A stretch of 64,000 nucleotides of DNA from Lathyrus oleraceus (GCF_024323335.1 NC_066581.1:343110399-343174398); one strand, 5' to 3'. Counted from the stretch's first letter, positions 11,694 to 23,141 are shown. Notes: generated from the letters alone by a model not told the origin. Translations and numbers: made by a program.

Positions 11694-13448
11694 TTAACAC
11701 GAGAAGGTACCCAATGGCTTATTGGGTCCTGAATGGTGAGTAACGAAATGGTTGCATTTAGGCAGCCATTGATAAATACCTTTAGGAACTAAGAATCTCC
11801 TAAACCTGCATTTAGCAATGGAGTGGCCTTTCTTGCAACAATAAAGACAAGAGAAATTAACATTTTGATTGCCTTTGCTATCTTCATCTTTTATAACATA
11901 TTTATATTTTTGATATGGGTTAATCATACTTTTTCGAAAGTTTGATTTATCGATTGCAAAGGTAATCTTGGGCTCAAGAGCCTTGTCAAGTTTGGCCTTT
12001 AGGTTTCTTACTTCACCTTGCCAAATATAACAAGTATCACACCCAAAGTTAATCATCCTACTTCTAAGGTCCTCACAACCTGCTTTTGTGCTTTCTACTA
12101 TAGAAGCTTTAAGTGCCTCAAGTTTCCTTTCGGATTCTCGAATTTTTTGTTCCAAATGAGTAAAAATTGTGTTGTTTGAGGCAAGCCTTTTAAAGGCCTC
12201 TTTAGCTTCACAGTGTAAAGTATCAAAAGCAGCTTGTAATTCATGATGAGACATACTAGAGGATTTTTTATATTTAACATGTCGTACCTGTTTCTTTTTG
12301 TTCTTTTGATGAGCAGAGAGACATATGTTTCCATTTTCATCTTCATCACTAGAACTTTCATCATCGGAGGAGTCGATATCGCTTTCCCAAGCTATGTATG
12401 CTCTCCTTGGCTTTGATGATCTCTTGTGTGATTTGGATGATTCCTTTTCCTTTGTCTTCTTGTTCATTGGACAGTCCGGTTTGTAATGACCGGGCTTTCC
12501 ACAAGTATAGCACGACCCTCTAGTCATTTTGCCTTTTGAGTCGTCATTTTTAGAGTACCTAGAATGTTTCCGGAAGTTTACCAAGTTCTTCTCGGAATGT
12601 TGGATGTCGTTCTTTCTCACGTAACGATTGTAACGTTTAACGAACAACCCCATATCTTCACTCTTGTCCTCTTCTTCTTCGTCGCTCGAGGAATAATCAC
12701 TTTGCTCTTTTGCTTGAGACTTTGAGGAGGAAGTCTTTAGAGCCATTGATTTCTTTTCACTCACCTTAGCTTTGTCCTTCTTTTCTTTCTTTTCGTGTTG
12801 TTCTAGGCTCAAGAGTACTTGTCCGTGCTCTTGTAGTTTGCCAAATAATGTTGTCAAGTCTAATATGGTAAGATCATTTGCTTCTTTGATGGCGGTCACT
12901 TTAGGCTGCCATTCCCTGTTAAGACATCTCAAGATCTTATTAGTAGCAACATCATTGGAAATAGGCCTACCTAATGAATGTAATCGATTGATAAGATGAG
13001 TAAATCTCTTTTGCATGTCAGCAATGGTTTCCCCTTGCTCCATGAAAAAGAGATCAAACTCTTGTGTTAGTGTGTTGATTCTTGCCAACTTAACATCGTT
13101 CGTCCCCTCATGGGCAATTTGTAGTGAATCCCACATGGCCTTAGCAGTAGGACAATGGGATACACGATAGTATTCATCTACACCTAATGAGGAGATTAGG
13201 ATATTTTTGGCTTTCCAATCATAGTTGTATTTCTTTTCATCATCATCGGTCCATTGTGCTTCGGGCTTAGGCACTAATTCATTATTCTCATTGGTCATGG
13301 TTATTTCAATCGGACCATTGAGAATGACGTTCCATATTTTTCTATCTATGGAATTTATGTGCACCCGCATACAGTCTTTCCAATAACTATAATTTTCACC
13401 ATTGAAAACGTGAGCTCTATTATAAGCCCCTTTAGGTTCGTTAGCCAT
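11694..13448 (-). CDS. gag: SIRE/Maximus gag
   Basis: An open frame of 584 codons starting MANEPKGAYNRAHVFNGENY, which matches the copia gag N-terminus (UBN2-like capsid region). Two zinc knuckles are visible: CYTCGKPGHYKPDC (about residue 310) and a variant CLYCCKKGHSIAKC near the C-terminus. A Lys/Glu/Ser-rich charged linker lies between capsid and first knuckle. Gag would form the virus-like particle in the cytoplasm and package the element RNA. It ends TAA at 11694-11696, 15 bp before the open part of the pol frame, in a different frame. Intact as a protein. Confidence 0.9.
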   Translation of the reverse strand: MANEPKGAYNRAHVFNGENYSYWKDCMRVHINSIDRKIWNVILNGPIEITMTNENNELVPKPEAQWTDDDEKKYNYDWKAKNILISSLGVDEYYRVSHCPTAKAMWDSLQIAHEGTNDVKLARINTLTQEFDLFFMEQGETIADMQKRFTHLINRLHSLGRPISNDVATNKILRCLNREWQPKVTAIKEANDLTILDLTTLFGKLQEHGQVLLSLEQHEKKEKKDKAKVSEKKSMALKTSSSKSQAKEQSDYSSSDEEEEDKSEDMGLFVKRYNRYVRKNDIQHSEKNLVNFRKHSRYSKNDDSKGKMTRGSCYTCGKPGHYKPDCPMNKKTKEKESSKSHKRSSKPRRAYIAWESDIDSSDDESSSDEDENGNICLSAHQKNKKKQVRHVKYKKSSSMSHHELQAAFDTLHCEAKEAFKRLASNNTIFTHLEQKIRESERKLEALKASIVESTKAGCEDLRSRMINFGCDTCYIWQGEVRNLKAKLDKALEPKITFAIDKSNFRKSMINPYQKYKYVIKDEDSKGNQNVNFSCLYCCKKGHSIAKCRFRRFLVPKGIYQWLPKCNHFVTHHSGPNKPLGTFSC

Positions 13449-13489
13449 TTTCTATCAAGGTTATATTTTGAAGCACGGAGTGAACCGGA

Positions 13490-13502
13490 GCTCCTGATAC
13501 CA
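13490..13502 (-). other. Primer binding site, initiator tRNA-Met type
   Basis: On the minus strand TGGTATCAGGAGC follows the 5' LTR by two bases. It matches the usual plant initiator-Met site (TGGTATCAGAGC) except for one added G. Confidence 0.8.
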
Positions 13503-13504
13503 CT

Positions 13505-15346
13505 TGTTAGACTATGGCACGGATCTAGAAGGGGGGGGGGGTTGAATAGATCCCAATTAAAAATTAAGTCGGCGCTACCAATAAAAAAATGGTTTTGAAA
13601 ATTAGTTTTAAGTGCGGAAGCGGCCGAGGAAAATATAGTCTAAAACGAACTGTTATTGGAAAACCGGATATGCGTCAAGCCTATGGATTAGTGATAATGT
13701 AGAATACGAATCACTCCACTCGTTACACTATCAATGATTTGTTTCACTAGCTAGGATTCCTAGTTCCAATGATTCAAACACCAAACCAAACTAGATACAC
13801 AACTAAGATAATTTTGGTTTAGGCAAATTATCAAACACTTGGTGTGCAAAAACACTCCAAGTGATATTTATGTTGAGTAAGTGATTCCAATTAATCTAGT
13901 ACAATATCCTATTGTACTTTGGATTCAAAAACAGAGTTTTAACCTCTTACTCAATTAATATCAATGTTTGATAAAAGTGCTTATACTAAAATCACTTAAT
14001 TTTTAAGCTAAAATCATTTGTGCAGAAAATTAGAGAAGACAAAGATTTGATGAGGCAGTTCCCCCGCCGTCCTCGCTTCGGGGTACGTCTGCCCTCGATT
14101 CTAAAACTAGAATTGAGATGATTTAATAGATATCACCTGTTGAATTTAACCGTTTATACAAGGATTGCAAAGCACATATACAACAGAACTCTCAAGATGT
14201 TGAATGTTGCTTCCACTCCTTGTTCCTTGATTCAAGATGAATCAAGCCCTTCAATTGTTGTTGATAGACCTCCGATTCCAGCCCCTTTGTTGAATAACCC
14301 TCAGTTCTTCAAACCCTCGGCCCGACTGATCTCAACTCCAACAAATCGAACCCGAATTCTTCCCTTCAATATCGCTGAATCCGCTACTAGATTGACGAAG
14401 ACTTCCTCTTCTCAATCACCTTCGCTCAGCTGAAAATTGATGAAGAAATTCATCCAAAAAACCCCCAAACACAAACCAGTCTTGGAGGACAAAACCCCGA
14501 CAGTTTTATTCAAGAAAAAACCTGCCACAAGCTTCAACCCGAACCGGATTCCCCAATCTCGGCTTCGAACCTTATCACCTTTAACCAATCACAAAGCACT
14601 TCAAAAATGGTTGTGTGTAGTTGATGTGTTGTGAGATGTTGAAGATGAAGATGATGAATCTTGGACACCTATTTCACTTTTTCTTGTTTCTTTGAACACT
14701 TGAATCAATTTGACAAATGTTAGTTGATACAAGTAACTAAACTTCTATATATACTAACCAACTTACCAACCAAAATTAACAGCTTTTCAAACAGAGTGGA
14801 AAGTCTTCAAAAACTGAATTTGCGCACGAGCGGTCGATGCATGGCCTGCAATTTTGGACAGACTGAAGAATGCTTCAGTATGCGTCGACCATAGGTCGGC
14901 GTGCACTGACCCGTGGGAAAATGAAAGTTTCATGCGCCGACCCTGTGGTCGACTCAAGTCTTCCATGCGCTGACCCGTGACCAACTACACTATGCCATGC
15001 ACCGACCTGTGGTCGACTCAAGGCACCATGCGCTGACCAGTCACCAACTGGTCTATGTTATGCGTTGACCCGTGGTTCATGCGCTGACCCTTGCGGTCGA
15101 CTCAAACCCTGCAAATCTGCAAAAATTCATGTTTTTGTGGTTTTCATGCTTTTTGTCATGACCACATTTTATCCACATATGTTGTATGAAATATAGCAGT
15201 TTTAGATGAGCATAGAAAAGGATATGATAGGTGATATGTTGCATTTGTTTTGTAGAAGTGGAATCGACAATGCCGATTCATCCATGGTGGTCATTTGTCA
15301 TCATCGAAACCTATGATTGTATGTTGTATGACAATTTGCCTTTACA
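13505..15346 (-). repeat. 5' LTR of the SIRE/Maximus element (1842 bp)
   Basis: Partner of 4097-5959. This copy would drive transcription of the element on the minus strand. The TATA-like motif is near 14745-14755 and the GTCGAC/ATGCGCTGACC repeat cluster lies at 14830-15105. A block of about 22 bp present in the other LTR is missing here, between two similar repeat units, as expected for slippage or unequal pairing within the cluster. Confidence 0.93.
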
Positions 15347-15480
15347 TCAACAACCTGACTAACTCCTCCGGCAGTTCACAATCTTCTTCGCCTTCTTCTT
15401 CGGCATGATAGATCGGATTGTCGAAGTCATATAAGGGTGTAACAGGATTGTTATCAATGAGATCCGGAGAATGATCGCAT
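15347..15480 (-). pseudogene. 5' part of the Ogre pol exon, cut off by the copia insertion
   Basis: Read on the minus strand this encodes ...NNPVTPLYDFDNPIYHAEEE..., ending in an acidic run (GEEDCELPEEL) that leads directly into LLKQEEKVIQPHEE at 4095 once the copia element and one TCAAC are discounted. The join restores the same frame, which is direct evidence that the two parts were one exon. Confidence 0.85.
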
Positions 15481-15759
15481 CTGCATGAATGTTGATTCAT
15501 GCATTGCTTTAGAGTCGGGATGCGACAAATTAAAAGGAAGGAAAAATGAAAATAAACATTGCCATTTTTATTGTTTTTTTTAAACTACAAAAATAAATGA
15601 AAAACAGGGAACACCGCTTTTAATGCGAAAAACATCCATTTATTAATGATGTAAATGTTGCAAAATGAAACACATGAGGTGGCCCTTACAATGAACCATT
15701 ACGTTTCGGGCAAAACGTATGGCTTTCATGCAAACAGAATTGAAAAACAGAAATATTAC
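15481..15759 (-). other. Probable Ogre intron between gag-pro and pol
   Basis: On the minus strand a GT donor at 15759-15758 follows the conserved gag-pro end (ITVTLREE) and an AG acceptor (TTCATGCAG) lies at 15482-15481, just before the pol exon. The 279-bp interval has no coding potential and is AT-rich. An intron at this place is an established feature of Ogre elements. The exact splice sites are inference. Confidence 0.65.
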
Positions 15760-16291
15760 TCTTCACGCAGAGTGACAGTGATGATCTTTTCGGCCTTCCA
15801 GTTCTGGATCTTCATCCCTGGTACGCACGGTTTTATCCACGATTCGAGCTCGCAGTCATTGTCAGTCTCTTCACCCACCGCACAGACGCGATCTGGATCT
15901 AGCATTCCAGCACTGGTGAATGTGAACGGTTGACGACGCCCTCTATTCTGTCCAGACGAGCCTTGGCCCGACTGACAGCCAATCCCAAACCTGTCCTCCT
16001 TCACCGCAACATCTATCACTCTTCCCCACCCTGGGGCTTCTCCATTCTCGGCGAGTGCTTTCTGCCCCAAGGGAACCCTTGCATGGCGTTGATCAACTCA
16101 CTCATCTTCTCTTTCAACTCGAGAATGTCAGCGTTGGGTGGATTCATTAATCTGGGTTTGTTGCGTCTGGTAAAGTATCTGTGCGGACGAGCTACGTGCA
16201 GAGGAATGATTCTGCGTGCGCGAGCAATGATTCCTGAGTCAATCAAACATGTTAGAAACTGACACCTGCAAAATAGAAGACAAGTTATCAT
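15760..16291 (-). pseudogene. Ogre gag-pro C-terminal stub
   Basis: Two overlapping frames carry Ogre-type sequence: PHRYFTRRNKPRLMNPP followed by a Leu/Glu helix, then APGWGRVIDVAVKEDRFGIG and DNDCELESWIKPCVPGM up to ITVTLREE. They are in different frames, so at least one frameshift lies near 16070. No protease active-site triad is visible and the N-terminal gag is absent. The region ends at the presumed intron donor. Confidence 0.75.
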
Positions 16292-17446
16292 GATTCATGC
16301 ATGAATGCAATGTCTATCCATATGAGGAACATTCTGTCCTTCGATCCTGGCTTCATTGAGACAGATAATAATTTGACAGCAACATTCTGACATCAATCAT
16401 CTGGCTTTTCCATATAGAACAGAAAGTTATGAAGATGCCTCTCAACCAGGATCTCAATCAAGAATGTACCCTGGATATGGATAAACATGAGTCAGATGCA
16501 GATGAATGCAAAATGGGAGTGATGCAGATGCATGAATGCAAGTCACAGTGCCATCCTCCAAGTCATCTGAACATCAACTGTACTGGACTCCGGTCTCAGA
16601 ACTGATCACAACCATCCAAGGGACTAAGTAACCACAAATCCAACTCGGGGTTCCGAAATAAACGGAACCGGAGGATATATCACCATCATCACAAGAAATC
16701 CACTGAACAAATAGCAACAAAATCCTCTGAACAAGTACCCTTAAATTCAACCCGGGGATCCGAAATAAACGGAATCCGCTGATAAATACCACGGACAGAA
16801 CTCCGGCGTGTCAGAAATAAGTATCCATAAATCCAATTGAACCAAAGTCACCATCACAGAATCGCCGATAGAACCTGTATCTGTAGGAATCAAACCCTCC
16901 CCTCACAGGTGAATTCTAATAAGGTTATCCTAAGGCGGATAATGGCCTCGACAATCGGACAAGATACTCAACGGGTTTGCCCTTTCGGGTGTGCCGTGCA
17001 GCTCTCATAAGATCATCTAAACCAAAGATCCGGGAAAGAAAGGTCACCGAAGTCAACAGCTCAAAAGAGGTAACCCAACCAAAGTGGACTACTCCACCCG
17101 GAAGAGCTCTCTCAAAAGAACCTCGTCCGACTGTGGTATGTCATGTCGCAACAACATGCTAATCCCACATGTGAGACAACATGAGACCATGCTAATCCTA
17201 GGTGTATACTCGGGCCTGGGTTTTAGCCCCACTCAGAACACCCACCCCAAATCAGAGGAACCACACCTGTCCAGAATCCAGCACAGTGATAATATGATGC
17301 ATGCAAACATATATGCAAATATATACAATCACAGTATAATAATCATAAATGCAATAAATAAAACAGTAAAAGCAACCCAAACTACCCTAAAGAGCGCTAG
17401 GATTGACTCGCTTAGGGAAGATGGACCAGCAAGAGGTCAACTTGTG
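16292..17446 (-). other. Ogre leader region, no gene seen
   Basis: Non-coding sequence between the primer site and the gag-pro stub. It contains a short duplicated motif (AACTCGGGGTTCCGAAATAA at 16636 and a close copy at 16749) and ATGCATGAATGCA-rich stretches. A full Ogre would have several kilobases of ORF1 and gag here; this looks like a large internal deletion. Confidence 0.55.
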
Positions 17447-17464
17447 TCCCCAGCAGAGTCGCCA
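17447..17464 (-). other. Primer binding site, tRNA-Arg type
   Basis: On the minus strand TGGCGACTCTGCTGGGGA begins two bases after the 5' LTR end (GCGACA). It is complementary to the 3' end expected for a plant tRNA-Arg, the primer known for Ogre elements. Confidence 0.82.
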
Positions 17465-17995
17465 GCTGTCGCAACGCGAAAAACAACCGGCGGAAAAAAA
17501 TACAGAGTCGCCACCGACGCTATTCATCCTATGACGGAAAGGGAGCGCAAGACTAACCTAAGAAAGGGAAAGGAACGGTCTTACGACCAGAGATTACAAG
17601 GTACGGGAGTCGGTTACGCAAGGGGAAGGTATTAGCACCCCTCACGTCCGTCGTACTCGACGGGATCCACGCTCAAAAGATAGCTCAAAGGAAAGGATAA
17701 GGTTGCTGCTAATAAACTGCTCAAAAAACTGCACAAACTGGAATGATAAACAGGTGAAAGAAGATGGAGGAAGTGGACTCGGCAGGATGTCGCATCCTGG
17801 GCCTACGTAGTTTGTCAGAAACAAACATCAGAGTCAACGTAGTTCGGGGAAGGGAGGCATGCTCGCTAAGACATCGCATCTTATGCCTACGTATCTTCTC
17901 TATCCAGAGGAGAATCAGAGCACTCGTAGCTCGGCTAACGCACACCGAAACAAGACACCAAAAAGAGACGCTGAGACGTCAAAAGAAACACGTAA

Positions 17996-18157
17996 AAGGA
18001 AACAGACTGCCAATACATGGACTTACGCCCGACTCCTAACAACACAAAGGAAACAGAGTGCCAATACATAGACTTACGCCCGACTCCTAACAACAACAAA
18101 CAAAAGGAAACAGAATGCCAATACATGGACTTACATCCGACTCCCAACAATAACAAA
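17996..18157 (+). repeat. Minisatellite in Ogre LTR, about 55 bp x 3
   Basis: Three units containing GGAAACAGARTGCCAATACA followed by GACTTACRYCCGACTC and AACAAC. They begin near 17997, 18049 and 18108. Confidence 0.8.
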
Positions 18158-18228
18158 CGCTAACCATCGAACACCCAAGAAAAAGGTTCTCCGTGTGAAC
18201 CATAACAAAGTAACCAAATATCCAAAGA

Positions 18229-18458
18229 TGAACCCCAAGTGAGTGACAACCGTCACAAATGAACCCCAAGTGAGTGACAACCGTCACAAATGAACCCCAA
18301 AGATGATAACCATCATCACAAATGAACCCCAAGTGAGTGACCGCCGTCACAAATGAACCCCAAGTGAGTGACAACCGTCACAAATGAACCCCAAGTGAGT
18401 GACAACCGTCACAAATGAACCCCAAAGATGATAACCATCATCACAAATGAACCCCAAT
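18229..18458 (+). repeat. Minisatellite in Ogre LTR, 31-32 bp x 7, two unit types
   Basis: All units start GAACCCCAA and end CACAAAT. Type A contains GTGAGTGACAACCGTCAC (one unit has CCGCC); type B contains AGATGATAACCATCATCAC. The order is A A B A A A B. Both types hold a short inverted repeat (GTGAC..GTCAC or GATGAT..ATCATC), so the array could form a row of small hairpins in RNA. Confidence 0.88.
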
Positions 18459-18639
18459 ATGAACCCCAAATGAGTAACAGAAGAAAACCCCAAGGTATAA
18501 ACATACCACACACACACACACGCTGAACAAACGAGTACTCACACCACAACAAAGAAGAGGGTGAACACGCAGAGACTCACAAAAAAGGGTGAACACACAA
18601 AAAAACAAAAGGGTGAACAAACACAAAACAAAGAAAAAG

Positions 18640-19115
18640 GTTGCCCGGAGAGATTTCGCTCAATCTCTTACCTACGTATCTCATCTGGTATGAGAATCAG
18701 GGCGACGTAGTTCCCCTTAACAGGGGAAAAAGGGAGACAACAAACTAATAGGGAGACTGACTCGAGCCTAATAGTTGTCACAAAAAAGAAAAGGTTGAAA
18801 AAGGTTGCCCGAAGAGATCTCGCTCGATCTCCTTCCTACGTATCTCATCTGGTATGAGAATCAGGGCGATGTAGTTCCCCTTAACAGGGGAAAAAGGGAG
18901 ACAACAAACTAATAGGGAGACTGACTCGAGCCTAATAGTTATCACAAAAAAGAAAAGGTTGCCCGGAGAGATTTCGCTCAATCTCCTGCCTACGTATCTC
19001 ATCTGGTATGAGAATCAGGGCGACGTAGTTCCCCTTAACAGGGGTAAAACTCTCCTAACCAGAGACCAGGGAAATAACAAACTAATAGGGAGACTGACTC
19101 GAGCCTAATAGTTGT
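18640..19115 (+). repeat. Tandem repeat in Ogre LTR, about 165 bp x 3
   Basis: Three near-identical units, each with AAGGTTGCCCGGAGAGAT, TACGTATCTCATCTGGTATG, GTAGTTCCCCTTAACAGGGG and GACTGACTCGAGCCTAATAG. They start near 18640, 18803 and 18956. The third differs after the AACAGGGG segment. Confidence 0.88.
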
Positions 19116-22100
19116 CATGCAAACAATATCCCTAGGTTGAGGCCTCTAACATGCATCCTACTCGCTCTGGAAGCGATTCAACTCAAACAACAAATAAACA
19201 TCAACACAAGTGAACAAGCATCACACACTATATCCATACAAGAGGCCCAAACAATGGGTGGGCTTTAGTCAAGAGGGGTCATATCAACCTCGACAAACAA
19301 GCCAAACTGTAAGGGTAATCAAGTGAGCTCTTAACCACTGACATTGAACGTCAGGGTGAGCAGATCAAAATGGTAATGAGGATGAGACCTCATAGCTCTT
19401 AACCCTGGCCTGGGTGAGCTCATGACATAGAAAGCGTGGGGATCCAAAAAGAGGGACTCTATTCCACTTGACAGACTCTGGACAAAGATCTTGGGTACAT
19501 GTTCAGAAGCATCAGCATGTAGTGCGAGCATAATGAACGACACACTGAATAACGGGGGATTGGCTACTAATCCCTTTTATCCGTCAATTGCCTCTTCACT
19601 TAGGAGGACTTATCAAGTAACACATGCCTCATCTTGGAGGTCTTTGGCACAAATGTAAACAAACACAAACAGAGCCTCTTAAGGAGGACTTCCAGCAAAA
19701 TGCCTGCCAAAAAGGTGACAGGACTTCCAGACTACATGGAGTAAGAGGCTAACTACCTCAGTGGTGTATCAACCACACTCCAAAGCTTAAGCAAAAGCAA
19801 AGCTAGCAAGCAACTAATGTACCTGTACAAAAGCTAAACAGTTAATATCTCAATCAGAAAACCAACAATCAAACAGTGGAACTTTCCAATATTTACAACT
19901 CAATGAACAATGCTCAAGCATTCATGTGAACTCAAGAGCTCACTTAGAACCTACAAAACAACAATAGTTAGTACTCAAAGGCATTTGCATCTCACAAAGT
20001 GAGAACAAATCCAACCATTAATGCTAAATGTCCAAACCTGAAACACAAAGCACAATTAGTTTATGTACAAAACACTAGTACAAAGACTAAGTTCAAAACC
20101 AAACCAAATGATCAAAACAGAACCCAATCTTTCACATAATGCACATTCAAACAATCAATAAGATGTCCTCAAAAGGACCAGCATCAAATCACCAAGCAAG
20201 TGCATCAAATGATCCATGTAATGCAATGACAAACAATATGCACAAAATGGACATCCTAATTAGAAAATCCAAATCAAAACAGAAAAGCATGCAATGACCT
20301 TGAAATTTTTTATGCAAGTTTCTCATGTCATGAACAAGCAATGTGCAAAATATCAAATCCAGAAAAGTTCAAATGATAGGTGAACAAAAATGCACAAATG
20401 CAATGTCCAAAATGTGACACAAATTGTCACATTACATCTTCATGTGTCAAAAACAATGATAGCATATGAGAAAAAAATCCAAAACAATTATCAAAAATCA
20501 TATCATGAGTGAAGATCAATCATACAAAAAATCAGATCAATTGGATCAAAGATAAGGATTCCACAAAGCATTGAATGCAACATATCAAATTGGCATAAGG
20601 TTCAATCAAAAATTCACAAATAAAAATCCAGCAAACAACAAATCATGAAAATAATACCATAAAAAACTAGACATTAAAACAAGACTATGAAAAAAAACTG
20701 GAGTTAATTTGGATCATTTTTCTATTTTTTATGAATTTTAGAAGATGAACAAAATAAAATGAAATATTGAATGAAATAGAGGGAAATGTATATATTTGAA
20801 TTAAACCAGAATTAATCAGGACCATCAGATGAGGCACGCAAAACAGATCTAAGGCTCATATTTAAACATCCAAAACGCACAACATCACTTAATACAATCA
20901 ACATACATATCAGCGAGTCGAATGCACACATGGCAAGTCAAAGGCATCAGAACCAATCAAACGGACATGCAAGCAATACAATCAGCGGCCACACAAGCTA
21001 AATGAAATGCAACGTTTCATTAAATGATTTGGCACGCAACGTCATCAGTCAAACGCACACTCAACACAGTCAAACGAATCATGGCCAATGGAATATACAC
21101 GAAGCGCTCGCATGGCAGCCACATAAGCAAAGCCCTAACAAATAACCAGACGCCGGAGCTGTAGCTCCGGTCGTCTTCTCCGGTAGGATTCCGGCGGAGA
21201 TTCAACAACATTTTTCCAGAAATCATCAAATTATATATCACTCGACCCGTATTTCAACCAGGAGTCCAAATATCATAATCATTTCATCTAATTCCACATG
21301 TATTTTCCAGATCGAGCAAAAACATTTTTGACATCAAAACTTTAAGTTCATCATACATGCTCAATATTCATCCATTTTCGAATCTAAACATATCGGCATG
21401 CTCAGCTAAGTGAGATCTACAGTTCTATAACAAGAAAACAGCAAAAAGAGATGATCGATTTCTCACTTACTTGAAATGCAGTTCTCTGAATTCGTGTCCT
21501 CAGGCTCTCAAAATATCCAGATCTTCTTCCTTAACCCTGCCTTGAAGCTTTGTGCAAGAATCACCACTTGAAACCACCTGGATCTTCTTCAATTTCAGAA
21601 ATCCATTTCCATGAAAGTGCACTCGATCTGCTCGAAATCCAGCTCAATTGTCCAATCCAGATGATGATTCTTGCTCAGAATTACACCAGGAGCAAGAATA
21701 TGCAAAGAGATTTGGTGTTTGTGTGAAGAAAATTGAATTTCGAAGAGAGAGAAAAATGGAGGGAAAATGAAAATTCTAGATCTGAAATTCTGTTATGGAG
21801 GTTATGGATTAGGGTTTCAGCTTTTATATGGTGTGCTAATGACACTGAAAATTCAATTAGGCTTTGGTTAATCATGATTAAGGAGTTATAAGGAAAATTG
21901 TAAAAAATGCATATTAAGCTCATGTAACCATATTGCACGTGCCAAATCTCATGCAATGCTTGGAATTCACTCCAAATTATCCCATGGTCCTGATGGAATC
22001 ATTAAATTGCTTGTACCATAAGCCAAATTCAAATTGTGGAATTTCCCTCCGAAATGAACATGAATGAAATAGTGAACATACAAGCTTCTCCCATGCATGG

Positions 22101-22869
22101 CAATGGTTCATTTGAAAAGTATTGGTCATGAGGAGTATTTTGAAAAAAGAATGGACCAAATTGGACTTTTGTACCAAAAGTTATGCCATTTTGAATTTCC
22201 ATGCACACCTTGTGATCACACGACCATAACTTCTCAACCATTCATCATATGGACATGAATTAGGACTTTTTAGAAAGGGGAGACAAAGATCTACAACTTT
22301 CATGTTCACCAAAATTCCATTTGAAACTTCTTTGATCTTGAAAAGTCAAGTTGAATGTGGACCAAAAACTTGGCAAATTAGGAAACTTTGAATTACAGGT
22401 CACTTTCCATTTTTGGTAACTTTTTCCATGATCTTTGAATCTTCAAGATGAATGTTTAAAATGATGAATGGACCTCTTTTGAACATGATTGAGGTGTCTC
22501 AACTCATTTCCCCACCTCATAGCCCTCAGTTGACTGCACAGTTGACTTTTGGTCCTCAGATGACCTTGAGATGTCTTGATGATGATAGAACCATGATGAT
22601 GGTGATATATCCTTGCAAACAAGATGATGCTCAAGATCTTTGAAGAATCAAGAAACCCTAATTGAAGCCCATATCCTCAGACGGTTGATGATCAATTCCC
22701 AGAGACCCTTAGGCTTGAATCATGTAACCTCTCATCTTCTGAAAAGACTTTGGAGGATGACTTTCTTGTTTTCATATGATATGCAAAATGCAACGCCTAA
22801 TGTCCTAAAATGAAATGCAATGTGTCAAACTAGTCCCAAGAAGAGGAGGGTAAATTTTGAGGTGTTACA

Positions 22870-23141
22870 GGTTGGTTGAAGGTTAACTCTTATTGATGGT
22901 TCCATTTTTATACATTTATTTGTGAATATATGCAATGTTTTTTTAAGTAAAATTTATTAAAAAGATGATTTATAAAAAATATTCTAAAAAATACGTGAAT
23001 ATTTTAAAGCCCGCCGACCCGCCACTTTGGCGGGACAAGCCAAATTTTAAAGCCCAATTTCACTTAGCCGACTTGTTCGCCCCGCCCTTTTTTGGCGGGC
23101 TTAAGGTGGAGCGGGACGGACTGTCTGTTTTGTCACCCTTA
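22870..23141. other. Spacer with relic GC-rich hAT-type repeat
   Basis: Between the Ogre LTR and the copia fragment. From about 23010 it contains CCCGCC/GGCGGG-rich sequence ending TGTTTTGTCACCCTTA, which resembles one end of the MITE at 61981-62319 (GTTTTGCCACCCCTA). The opposite end is not recognisable. No gene. Confidence 0.4.

Larger units (their letters stand above)
4097..15346 (-). mobile_element. SIRE/Maximus-type Ty1/copia retrotransposon inserted in Ogre pol
   Basis: An 11,250-bp complete element on the minus strand, bounded by LTRs of 1863 and 1842 bp that start TGTTAGAC and end TTTACA. The target duplication TCAAC is exact at 4092-4096 and 15347-15351. Order on the minus strand: 5' LTR, initiator-Met-type primer site, gag, pol in the copia order protease-integrase-RT-RNase H, an extra 3' ORF, polypurine tract, 3' LTR. 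An extra 3' ORF and LTRs this long are characteristic of the SIRE/Maximus lineage. By eye the LTRs differ at roughly 25 positions plus one 22-bp indel, so insertion is fairly recent. Lesions: the gag-pol junction is out of frame and pol has one nonsense codon. Confidence 0.93.
1..22869 (-). mobile_element. Ogre-type (Ty3/gypsy, Tat lineage) LTR retrotransposon, interrupted and cut by the window edge
   Basis: A minus-strand element made of 5' LTR (17467-22869), a tRNA-Arg-type primer site, a gag-pro stub, a short intron and pol (RT, RNase H, archaeal-type second RNase H, integrase). The long LTR, the intron between protease and RT, and the second RNase H are known marks of Ogre/Tat elements in legumes. 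The 3' LTR is not in the window. A copia element occupies 4097-15346; without it and one TSD copy, about 11.6 kb of Ogre remains. Only about 1.2 kb lies between primer site and gag-pro stub, so most of gag and any ORF1 are missing. Pol contains four in-frame stops. The element is dead as it stands. Candidate target duplication beside the 5' LTR is GGTTG (22870-22874); its partner is outside the window. Confidence 0.88.
17467..22869 (-). repeat. 5' LTR of the Ogre element (5403 bp)
   Basis: Bounded by TGTCGCAAC at 17467 and GGTGTTACA at 22869 (plus sense), i.e. it starts TGTAACACC and ends GCGACA on the minus strand, as Ogre LTRs do. One edge is fixed by the primer site; the other by the TG..CA end and the change of sequence character. 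Length over 5 kb is typical of Ogre. It contains three tandem-repeat blocks (17996-18157, 18229-18458, 18640-19115) and a long AT-rich part (19800-21000). No protein-coding region is recognisable. Confidence 0.82.

Noticed and set aside
17084..17635. 183-codon plus-strand frame across the Ogre primer site
   Set aside because: It runs antisense through the primer site and LTR edge, so it cannot be a gene of the element.
18229..18458. Regularly spaced short repeats that might be taken for a CRISPR array
   Set aside because: The units are contiguous 31-32-bp tandem copies without unique spacers, inside a plant LTR.
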